NCBI RefSeq assembly: GCF_001039355.2
Contig: NW_019775780.1
Coordinates: forward strand, 184,001-248,000
Direction of reading: 5' to 3'
DNA from: Lingula anatina
Lineage: Eukaryota; Brachiopoda; Lingulata; Lingulida; Lingulidae
Length of the DNA: 64,000 nucleotides
Each line of letters opens with the position of its first letter. Position 1 is the stretch's first letter. Below, piece by piece: positions 22,817 through 34,124 of this stretch. Under the pieces are notes generated by a model. It saw only the letters and a program-made list of their open reading frames with translations, had not been told where the DNA came from and ran no database searches. The translations under genes were made by a program, and so were the position numbers.

Positions 22817-24014
22817 CTAGAATAGGACAAGGGACGTTCATAAGTAACAACTACTAACTCCTTTGTAATCACCTTAAATCAATTGACCAAAAGGATCAGA
22901 GAAAAAGTCGTCTTGGTTAATGAAGCCCGAAGGACTTCATTAGCAATTATGTCAAATTGAGTAATGACGATTTCAATTCAAGCATTACGACTAATAGATC
23001 TGGGGCCAATTTTGTCAATCGGCCATAGAAAAGGCCAGAATGGTTATTTTCGATTTTTTCTCAGTGGGGGTAGATGCCTGTAGTAAATCCATCGATTGAA
23101 CACAGGTAGGGGAGTAAAACCATTCTCGGGACTATTGTGTATTTTTTGAAACCAATCAATGGACCACCATTAGATGCTGGGGTTTATTAGTTTAGATAAA
23201 TCCTCTTTTAGAGCTGATGAACTCCATACTGCACAAGATGGGATCATTAATTATTCAAGTCGGGAATCATTACAATAAATACATTGATCTTTGCACCTGT
23301 GGTTTTGCCTTTGACCTCGTTGCTTTTTCCTGTTGCCATGTGCGGTTTGTTGTCATTTTGTAAAACTCAAACAAATGCGTTTTTAAAATGTGCCGGGATG
23401 ACAAAGACATACCCGTCACTTTAGTACATCATGGTATTACTACTTTGCCGAGTATTGCAACTTTTAAGAAACTTAATAGCCAGATTTGATTTTATCTTTA
23501 TTTTTCAAAAACATTTTCTGTATAATGCAGTTTGTGCGGAATTTTCCAAATAAAAAATCAGGTGCACGAGTAAAGATATAGGACCAGTTAACTGTTCACT
23601 TTACACTAACGAAAATGATATATCTACTTGAAAAAAAGAAAATAATAAACAACTAAATATAAAGTGCAAAATTATCAACCCACCTTTTGGCGTATTCAAA
23701 ACCTGTCGAAGACCGTTGTTTAAGTTTGGGATCACACTTGTAGCCAAGCGATACGGATGGACACTGTCCACTGTGAGCTCAGGCTGTGGTTTGGTGTTTT
23801 CTTTCTCCCCATTTCGTCCTAGGATGGCGTCAATCATGAAGGACTTGCTGGCCTTGCTGGGGCGGTAGCTGAGCTGGTTGGCCGCGTACGGTGAGTGCAG
23901 GAAAGCGGGATGCAGTTGCGGCTGGCCTAGGACGTTGAAACCAGCGGGGAAGGCATTGGCCAGGGCCATCTGAAACATTGGGTTCTGCTGGAGACCGTTC
24001 AGTGGACTCTGCAT
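22446..24014 (-). CDS. Not: Not/Noto family homeobox transcription factor, copy 2 (two exons, 233 aa)
   Basis: Coding exons 24014-23684 and 22816-22446 (minus) join in phase 1, exactly as in copy 1, into 233 residues. Residues 59-65 are the eh1 motif FMIDAIL. The homeodomain is residues 129-188, with [16 protein letters not shown] and [10 protein letters not shown] serine/acidic tail ([14 protein letters not shown]) ends in GSEAGSDH. Its DNA-binding residues are those of copy 1, so both should bind the same sites; differences lie in the N-terminus ([10 protein letters not shown]), the exon 1 end, the linker before the homeodomain and the tail. Many synonymous differences in the homeobox with an unchanged protein show long purifying selection on both copies. 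Both genes appear intact. They lie tail-to-tail, 16.5 kb apart between stop codons. Confidence 0.93.
22817..23683 (-). other. Not copy 2 intron
   Basis: 867-nt GT-AG intron, phase 1, at the same codon as the intron of copy 1. The part nearer exon 2 (22876-23190) holds the conserved blocks; the remainder is AT-rich. Confidence 0.85.
22876..23190 (-). promoter_or_regulatory. Candidate intronic enhancer shared with Not copy 1
   Basis: On the minus strand, in order: CTAATAAACC (23190-23181), a TCCCGAGAATGG...ACTCCCCT block (23131-23107), CCCCCACTG (about 23070-23062), TTACTCAATTT with a following GCTAATGAAG (22964-22935), GGCTTCATTA (22927-22918) and AATTGATT (22884-22877). Sequence between blocks has diverged, while order and approximate spacing match copy 1. 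This pattern is expected of an enhancer kept through gene duplication. Confidence 0.6.
23684..24014 (-). CDS. Not: Not copy 2, exon 1 (eh1 repressor motif)
   Basis: The ATG is at 24014-24012 and the donor is AAAAG|gtgggt at 23683. It encodes residues 1-110 plus one base. The middle of the exon matches copy 1 almost base for base, up to GACGCCATCCT; before and after it the two diverge at once. Confidence 0.93.
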
Positions 24015-24110
24015 CCTGATTGTGACAGTTTTAAATATATAGTTGTTAAAAACTGTAGTTTAGGCACCGTTTGTGGAACACGAACTACTACAAAAACGTG
24101 ATTGGAAGTC

Positions 24111-24120
24111 ATTTATATAG
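24111..24120 (-). promoter_or_regulatory. TATA box of Not copy 2
   Basis: CTATATAAAT on the minus strand, about 100 bases before the ATG, predicts transcription from about 24085-24090 and a 5' UTR of about 75 nt. Two CCAAT-type elements lie upstream: gATTGGcag near 24130 and ctATTGGcc near 24163. Copy 1 has the same TATA plus CCAAT arrangement with little other promoter similarity. Confidence 0.65.
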
Positions 24121-24164
24121 CGAAGCTGCCAATCATCATGCAATTAGTGCGCTGTTGGCCAATA

Positions 24165-26900
24165 GAAATCTGCCTTCGGGGCTAATGGGCGGTGAATACG
24201 GGACCCAGTCCACGGTCGTATTTAATAACCCTCATTCATGTAAGTAGCAGAATATTAACGACGACAATAGTAAAGAAGGGGATGGAAATTGGAATTTTGA
24301 TTGACAGTAATTGAAATCACATTATCTCATTTGTGAAGGAGGCAAGGCGCAGGCCTACTTACTGAAGAACACTGCCACACGATAATTATTGTCAAAATAA
24401 GAACATAATTTCATTTATTTAACAGAAACGTTCATTACAGCTGACGGTAAATTTAAAACCAGTTGCACTATCTTTGCTGATATGTTGGATCTGCAATGGA
24501 GGTTCTCCATTTCGCTGGATTATAAAAGAAATTCACGTTTTCTTTATTTAAGCAAAAATATGGCCTCTGTTTGTTCGCGAATGGTAAACATTCGCACCTA
24601 TCACCTGCACTAACTGCAACATGCAGTCTTGTTTGTGTAGTAAGCATACGCTTCCTTTCATCCTTCCTTCCCTGTAACAAATATTAAATATCCTATTAAG
24701 TAGCTTAATCCAGTTGCAATCGTATCGTTGTCCACGCCCCAATGAGCTCCTCAATAGAATCCCCCCTCGAACTAACATTGTCAAATTAACCGAATGCTCT
24801 TTACCTGTACAAATTTATTTGCAGATGTTTTCGATAAGATTCCGTTCAAATTGAGCTATGTGGTGTAGTCATGATTTCAATGAATGCGTTTAATTTCAAC
24901 TTGCTACACAAGGAAAGGAATATTCTAATTTTGTCAAAGTTTGTTTTCAATTACCTGTGTGGAATTGGGGGAGGAATGATTATTCGGGTTACTCTATCAT
25001 GTAGAAAATGAACATGAGAACAGTCTATTGCAGAGGCACAGAGAACATGAAGCGTGAGTTTTCTAAAGTGTTGCTGGTGAATAAACCGGTATCTGATTTC
25101 ACTTAATGTTTAACTATGGAATGTATTCCATGACAACTAGTTGAATTTGATTGACACCTTGGCATTGATGGCCTGTGACACTTACACTTAATGACACCAC
25201 ATGCACTGGCAGGGGGTACATTGCAGAAATTTGGCAAAAATGAAGGAAGAAGTCATCATGAGCATGGCCAAATGCAGACCTTATTACAGAAAGGTCGAAA
25301 AAATATAAGCAATCCACCTGTTACATCTCGACTCCACCATTGCATTCGAAGTATGTAGACCCATATTCTTTCATTAATTTCTTCATTTAAAAAACATTCT
25401 TTGTATATTCCAATCATTTTAATTGTATGAACGAAGGGGGACGGGGCACTATTGATGTGGCTCTACATGTGGCACAATGCAGGATGAGCTACTATAGGGC
25501 GTAAGGCCGACGCTTGGCCGCGTAAAATATTCGTTCATGCCTTTCAGGCTTTAATGGCCGTACGAAATCTTATTTGAATGTGTTATTTTTCTGTTGATAT
25601 TTATTTTCCACATGTCGCTTTACTTTACTTTCAGATGACACAATGCACAGACCGGATTGTACAGAAATGTGAACCTCTGGGCATGGTAAAAAAAGGATAA
25701 ACTTACAATGTACAGTCTGTGCGAATCACAGTAATTAAAAACAATGTCTCTGATCTGAAAATTAAAAATAAACAGCTGCACCTATTTTTTTTAATTAACT
25801 TCTGGTAAACAAGAAATAACATGGCGAACTATCATCTTCCTTAAAACGTATAAAGTCGTGATGAAAATTTAAGGAAACATCCTCATATCTGTTCTCTGTT
25901 GATCACATTGCAGATAGTAATAATGATACGTAATAATAAGAAACAAAGAAAAAAATGCCACATATAGTTATTGAAAAAAAAATGCAACTTGGGAATCATG
26001 GATGACCTTTAACTTACATTATCTTATATTCCACGCGAAGAATAGCGTTGTTATGAATTTTACTGAAAACAGTCATTTAATCATGATTAATATAGGAAGC
26101 CTGTCTATTCTTTAAATGTTAACAGACAAATTACGCATTTGCGAGAAGGTGAAAACTATTGGTATGTGTTCACCTATGTGCTGTACGTTTGGTTCCAGGA
26201 AACAAAAAAGGTCAAGGTTTCAAATGAGGTCATGAAATTTAACTAAAATACGATAATTCTGGCACAGAATTTACAACATTATTGCCGCGTAGGCTTATCT
26301 TCAAAAACAAACTACTAAACCCGATTATACTGGTCCGTGGGAAGGGTCTTTGTTTAGTGTGAGATTGAGAGAAGAAAATCCAACTCAAAACTCATCTAAT
26401 GTAAAAGCAAGGTCACATAACGTAAGACTGAAAAGTAATTTCCCATTTCACGTTATCCCGTAATAGACCCTAGATAGTTTCGCTGATAGTTTAGTGTGTA
26501 TGGATGAAGAAGTAATCATAATGATCGTGATGTTAACCTCTAATGACACTGGAGAAATGACAGTATTCAGGCAATGTTATGAGCATTGAATTTCCTGGAT
26601 AAATGAAATCGCACCGACATGTTAATTACGAGAGTAGAATATGATAATCAACAACTTAAAAAAGCTTTTACAGCAGCCTAATATTTTTGCACATCGAATA
26701 GGCCTACTGATTTATCGGTATGCCTACCAATTATTTAAGTTTTGCAGGATGTTATTGAAATCCAAGCGTTTCGAAATGGCCTAGCTACTTCACTTTTAAG
26801 CCCATATCAAAAATCCACCTTTTAAACAATAGCCTAAATTGTAGATAAACCTGTGGAAATTGAAATATATTTATTATAATGGCTCAAGACAATTTAATGT
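24165..26900. other. Intergenic region between Not copy 2 and SFXN5 (divergent promoters)
   Basis: No gene recognised. The two genes are transcribed away from each other, so this 2.9-kb stretch holds upstream sequence for both. Small frames (24468-24784, 25114-25317 minus) have no family match. Sequence is mostly AT-rich with no clear repeats. Confidence 0.5.
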
Positions 26901-27015
26901 ACAGGTGCACTTGACTGCGCACGCACGTTCACAACTCACAAGTTACGTGTGTTAGTTGTCCTTCCAGGTCACGTTCAGCCTCGTTGTGTTAGAGGTCTAG
27001 GTCAGCAGAATTATC

Positions 27016-27096
27016 ATGGCGACGTCGGGAGCGAACTTGCAGCTAGACTCGGATGGTTTTCCACCATTTCGACTAAATGAATCAAGATTTGACCAG
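27016..27096 (+). CDS. SFXN5: SFXN5 exon 1
   Basis: Encodes residues 1-27, [11 protein letters not shown] to RFDQ. Donor CAG|gtaatg; phase 0. The promoter has no TATA box in the preceding ~100 bases; the 5' flank (about 26910-27015) is more GC-rich with several ACGT/CACG words, as in housekeeping promoters. Confidence 0.92.
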
Positions 27097-28074
27097 GTAA
27101 TGTTTGCTTTACCTAGTGGGTGATTGGAATAATTCTTAAGGAAAATCTAATAGGATATTTGCCCTATAGAAATGCTCGAAACAGAATAATCCTCGGTGTT
27201 CTTCCCACCGGATAAATCAAGCGTAATGTCACTTTCAACCTGTTCGAGTGCTGATAACTAATTATTTAGAGCTTTTGCTGATACGAAATAAAGATAACCG
27301 AGGAAAGTAACTTCGAATGATGGTTTCATGAAACTGCACCTGACATTAAGGTTAAATATCTAAAATGCTATATAGTTTAAAATTTTTTAAAATAAATTTT
27401 GCATTAATAACCCAACCCACCCTACAATAATTTTAAACACACGTTTATCATATTTATGTATTTTCTATATTTGTTTCAAATCTTGATTTACCAGAACACA
27501 TTCTCTGGAAGACTGCGTCACTTTCTAGATGTTGTTGATCCAAAGACCCTATTTACATCAAATGTAAGTATTGTTCATACTGTGCTTTTAGACTCTTAAT
27601 TCTGATATATACAGTATAAAATAAAATGCATTTACTTTACCTTAAAGGTATTTAAGTATGGTCACTGGTAATAAAGTATCTTTTCAACTATTATACTGTG
27701 TTTATCATATGTATACATCTTGTAGTGATATTCTCTGTAGATATTTTTTGTATGTTGACACGTTTGAGAAGTATGGCAATTAATCTACATGTACTAGTAA
27801 ATGTACCTTGGTAATTATCATGTAAATGCATTCTCTTTTTTCTGGTTAACTCATAATAGCTTGTCATACGTGTATATGAATGCATGTGCCCATATTTTCT
27901 TTTGTATCCACAAACCATCATATGATAGAGTATGGATATTTACCCATTGATCTCTGATGTGTATGGAATGTGTATGTACATAGTATGGGTGCATCAGTGT
28001 TGTGCGTAGAAATTGTTGCAGTAATCACACATCTTTTTGGAGTAATCCATGTGGATGATGTGAAGACAGTTAAC

Positions 28075-28162
<88 letters not shown>

Positions 28163-31100
28163 GTATGTATGTATGATAATAAATATATTAATAAAAATAC
28201 TTTACCTTATATATTGTCAGCATGTTGCCATATACTCAAACATTCTGGTTTCCAATTACTTTGCCATTGAACTGTTTGATGTGAATATTTTGGGATGTTA
28301 TTCTTATATCCATGTTTTGTTTTATGCTTTTTATAGCAACGTTTAAAGGAAAGTTGTCAGTTGCTGCAGGACTTTCAAAACGGCAAGCTACCTCCTAGTA
28401 TTTCAAACAAAGAGTTATGGGAAGCACAAAAGATAAAGCAGGTACATAGATTACGAATTAGACAGAAAACATTTTATAAATTAACAAAAATAATGAATAA
28501 AAATGAGTAAATATGAAATAAAACTGATGCTTAATGTCTTTGAAACACATGGGTTATATACAGAAAATATAAGAAAACATTACAGAGTTTTTTTTTCAAT
28601 AAAAATATAGATAGCTAAAAAATAAACAATGAAATTAAAAAGTTTAATTGTTAGGAATAAACTAAATTTTTAAGTTCATCTAAGACAATGTGTACAATTT
28701 GTTGTTGTTATTTGAACATTTTCTTATTTTTGTAGGCAATTATCCATCCTGATACTGGTGAAAAAATATTCATGCCATTTAGGATGTCTGGTATGGTTCA
28801 TAAGGACTTAATACTATACTATTATCTGTTTTAATTATGGTACTGATTTTGATAATCTTTTCATAACATTATTGTTTTTTTGTTCTTAGTTTTGGGAAGG
28901 TTTAATATATTTTTGTGAATAAAACTAATTCATTTTTATCTTACTTAGTTGTAACATTATTAACACATTTGAATTAGCTGTTTATTTCACACTCTTAGAC
29001 TGTTTTGTTGTCATATTCTGTGTTTGTAGGTTTTGTTCCTTTTGGATCCCCAATTGTAAGTCCCCAAAAGTATGGAAATTACTCAATCTTTGCAATGAGC
29101 AAAAATTATCAAACTTTCAGACATAGAATTTTATAATCACAAAAATGGTATTTCTGTATAGCACTTGTGGTGCTTTTATTGCATAGAGTAGAACTATATT
29201 AATTTTGTTGCTACCACTAGATATGTACGTTCTAATTTTAAGAAATTATGACTTAAAATTTACAGTATCTGTAAAAGTCACAATTTTCCAGCATTGAAAA
29301 GATTGAGTACCGTGTATAATTTGCTGCATTATTTTTTTAACATTGAATTATGTTCACCAAAGATGAGTTTTATATACACAGACATCACTGCTAAAGTGTC
29401 AGTTCCAGTAGAAAACTATATTTTTTGAATGAGGATGAAGGTACTGGTAAAGAAAAGAATGTATAACATAGATCTTTTAATACATTCTTGGAAAATAGCA
29501 TATAAGATTTACAGTTGTCTGTTTGTACTGGTGATACTAGATATTCTAGAATATCAGCATATTAAGTTGAAGATAATAAATATTATTTATCATTCAGGTT
29601 GTTGGTCTTCTCCTTCCCAATCCCACCATTAAAGCCACCATCTTCTGGCAGTGGCTGAATCAGAGTCATAATGCCTGTGTTAACTACTCTAACAGAAATG
29701 CCACGAAGGTAAGACAACAAATATAGGCTGTGGCTAGGCTGTGAATGTAAAAATACCATCAGCAACATGGTTTATTAAAGGGATAAATCCCTTTTAGATG
29801 TGGGATGGATGAAGGCTAAGTCAAACTTCTTGGATAAAACCAGGTCATGCTCTTCACCAAATAGCACACATTTGATGGAGCATTACATCATGCTAGGTCC
29901 TTATCTTATAAATCATTATTATTATCAGTAGTAATACAGTTTTCTGTTTTGTAAATGGCATATCAATATAAAAGTTGTGAGTTGTTCATACAGAACAGGC
30001 TGAATATTGTTTCTGATATATAACAGAATCAGCAGCTTAACTTATTTATGCATACTTTATGCATTTCTGTCTATCCATGCTCACTGAGAACAATATGTTG
30101 TGTTTATTGATTGCAGTGGCTAGTTACACACACAATAAACAACATAACTTAGCATATTTAGAATTGGAATGCTGGCAAACTTGTACAGTTTTAAAGAGAA
30201 TGATAAAATGGGTGAACTGGTTTACCCTAAGAACAATTTGTGACACAATGATGGGGTAGTGAAGTAAAACGAATCAGTTAACTCACATTTTGATAAGTTC
30301 CAGTAAAATGTTTTTATCCCACTGCTGGCGCTTAGAAAAAAAAAAGATAATTACACTTGTATTTCACTTACTGTATTTTTAATGTGCTTCACTGCATTCT
30401 GAGTGAAATATAAGTGCAATCATCCTATTGTTTGAAGCACCAGCCATGGAATAAGTTCATTACAACAACTTATCTTCCACTGTATGAGATGTCACAAGTG
30501 CTGATTATATCTTGGCTGCCCCTCGATATAATATATTGTATGTAGCATACGGTGGAAGACTCATGTTGTAACTGGAAGAACAACTAAAAGATTTTTTTAG
30601 ACGAGGCGGATGTCTCAAAACATACCAAAGTGAATGTTTTGATTCATCTAGTTGTGAAGAGAAGAGAAAAGAAGAGCAAATGGCAAGAAGGTCGAAACTT
30701 AGTGTTTCTCATTTTTAGTAAGATCCAATTCAGATTCAATTTTTTCTCTTCTTAAGTTATCTAAAAACATACATTATAATTAGCTAAAAAGTTTGTTTCT
30801 TTTTCAGCCAACACCGATAAGTCGGTTCTTACTAGGGTATGGTGCAGCCGTGGGTAGTGCAGTTACAATAGCGGTAAGATAGAATAGATATGTCATCATA
30901 CAAATACCACCATATACGTGTTACTGATTAACTTGACCTTCTCTACTTAAGAAATACTTAGATCCCTTTTAACATCTTTTTGGATTGACATAGAATTTAT
31001 TGTTCTATTTTCCCTTTCAAGCATAAAAGTTGTTAATTTGTTATTTTAGAAAAATATAATTTTAGCTAAAAATCTTACACAGGTAAGTCTAGGAGTGATG

Positions 31101-31188
31101 ATCAAAAGAGCAAATGCACTGACACCTTCCATGAAACTCCTCATCCAGAGATTTGTACCTTTTCCAGCAGTTGGTGAGTGTGTGTGTG

Positions 31189-31265
<77 letters not shown>

Positions 31266-34071
31266 GTATAGAGATTTGATGTCAAGGTGACATTATTCAT
31301 ACTCATAATAAAAATGCGCTCTATTAATGTTAAGATGGTTAAGCATAAATGTTTTTTATACACCATTTTTTATCATGGTAGGAAGAGATGGGCAATGTAC
31401 AAATACATTTGAATCCAGACAAATGCTATTTTAGATAGTATCTTTAAAAAAAAGAGTTTGGGTAATAAAGGGAAAAAAAACTCCAAGTGAAATATAGTTG
31501 GCTTTAAAGTGTGCCAGTATGTTGTCCCATTGGAGCATGTCCACTGTAAACCTGGAGTGATTTTGCTGTAGTATGGGTAATATCATTGTGATAGAGAAGA
31601 CGACATCATTGCCCAACCAATTGTTACAGGTACCAGGTTGCACCTCTTTTAGGACAGATTTCATTAAAGTTCACTGCACTTTGTTAAAGCAAGGCAGTGA
31701 AAATTTAATCATAAATTTTCACCATAAGCATGTTTGTTGATCTTGGTTATACTTTACCTGTTGTATTTTTCTCCTCCAGCCACTGCCAGTGTATGCAATG
31801 TCATTTGTATGAGAAATAATGAACTTTCTGAAGGTATTGAAGTTATGGACAAGGAAGGGAGGATAGTAGGAACATCTCAGATTGCTGCCAAGAAGGTAGT
31901 ACATCATTTAGAAATAATACTGTATGTAAAAGTTGAAAAGTAGTTTGAAATTAAAAAAGGAGCGACTCCATTTTTCCAATTGAATGCAGTGTCACAGACT
32001 TCCAGAAATGAAATTTTAAACAGCTGTATTTCTAGAATTTATATTTTTAGAAACAATTTATTTGTTGTAGGAGAAGAGTGGATACCACTTAAGAAGTAAC
32101 ATAATATTTTTTGTGATTTCTTCAGAAATAACATTAAAATAAAATTCCCAAAACATCTTATGTTTTTGAAGTTTGTTTAAAATATGCCATAATGAACATG
32201 TGCCCCTATAAAGCTCACCTGCGACTGAATATTAATTACCCCTATAGCAACCAAGTATAATATTTTATTAATATATGCTTTTATTTTGACAATGGTACAG
32301 ATAGTAAATACTATTATTTTGCTCATTCTTTTAATATTGAATAATTAAGAATGTTATGTTTTCTGAATAATAATATATTTTGACAAATGATAGGTGGAAG
32401 TTAGTCCTTAGTGTTGTAGCATATGTTACAGAATTCCATCTTTTCTTTCCTCATGTATCACAATAAAAATACATTAAATGACACACTTTGAATCTAGAGT
32501 GTATTTTATTTGTTTGTTTTACCATGTGTTCTGTCTTTCTCACTGTCATTAAAACTCATGCATTCAAATGAGAACAACTTATAGCTCATTAAAGTTTTAA
32601 TTGATAGTTTAATTAGCTCATAATATGGGGATTAGCTTTGATGTTTTGTTGCTACATGCAACTAACTTCCCCTTTCCTTTGATCTTATTTTATTAGCCAT
32701 TGTTAAATTGTTAGTGCTTTTTTAGGGACAGGTAGATGCTGGTGTTAATACTGTTCATTTTTTCTTTGATCTCTTTTATGAAATGAAAAGCCACGTGAGA
32801 ACCCTGCTATCTTTTTTTATGAATAATATAAACACTTATGAAACTTATGTCATCATGTGAAGTTATATACATCTTGGTTATATCTTATTTCTTTTACCAA
32901 CCACAAAAATATCAATTGTGCAATCTTTAAAGACAATGTCAGAAAGAACAAGGGATGTTGTTTTTTATCTCCATTTGATGATATGTTCCTGGTAAAGTCA
33001 TGGAGCGTTGGGATATTTGGGTGCTTTCAGGCCACACCAGGCTATAGGTAATGTAATCCTAGTCTACCAAAGATTCATGGTTTATAAGATAGTGAATAAC
33101 AATTGAATATAACTGTATCTTAATTGTTGTAGGTGTCAGGCTTTCTAAGGAGTTATTCAAGAGGAAAAGTGGTTATCTTTTCAGTGATATTGTATGGAGA
33201 AAAAAAAGGAGGTCAGAGATTAAGAGAATGTTCATTCAAAACTCTCGTAGAACATAATTCGTTATTATGGCCCATGCCATTTCTCACAGATTAAGGTATG
33301 AAAAACATGAACACATATTGGTGATTAGGCAACCTGACTGTTAATTAATATTATTATAAAATAATGATATATTTGTTTTAAAGCTTATCTAAAAATAAAA
33401 AGATGTTCACGCATAAGGAAACCTCAGATATATGTAAATATAAAGGGCATGGAATAGACTGTCCTTTAGCATAATAACAGATTGGATTTTTTAAGAGTTA
33501 TATCACTGAAAAAGATATGTCTTTAGTTCTGTTTTGAAATTTGTTCAATCTTCCTTAGATATATTGGAAAGTAGTTTCATTTGGTTCAGGCTGCTATTTT
33601 GTAGGAATTATCATCAGATAATCGGTCTTGCTACAAGTTTTAAGATGTTCACCTGAATGGAGTTTACATGGAGGTGTATAATGTGAAGCCAGTATATTCA
33701 AGTAGGAGGGTGTAAGCTCATAAAATTCTGTATGTACAAACACTAAAAGTTTGCATGCTTACACAGGTAGCCAATTCAACATAACTGGAACAGGAGTGAT
33801 TGTCTTTTAGTATAAGGGTCAGTAGACTATTTGATATCTTCTGTATATGTTGATAGTTGTTGTGTGCTTGTGTCCAAGTAGTCAGTGATACATGTGCTGT
33901 GAGCCTGTCTTATCAGACACAATGTAATGAAGGAACATGTCTAAACCTCCTATTTATAGACAAATCCCTTCAATAATGTGGTGACCATAAGTGATTAATA
34001 TCTGATTGGCCTGGAAACAGCTCTATTCTTTTTTTTATAATCGTTATATTAGGGTTTTTACATGTATATTT

Positions 34072-34124
<53 letters not shown>

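Noticed and set aside
22817-22850. Start of Not copy 2 at the ATG 22850 (homeodomain-only protein)
   Set aside because: A good acceptor at 22817 in the same phase as copy 1 and a matching exon 1 upstream show this ATG is intronic.
27970-28270. Cys/Val repeat proteins
   Set aside because: Pure translation of the (GT)n microsatellite.
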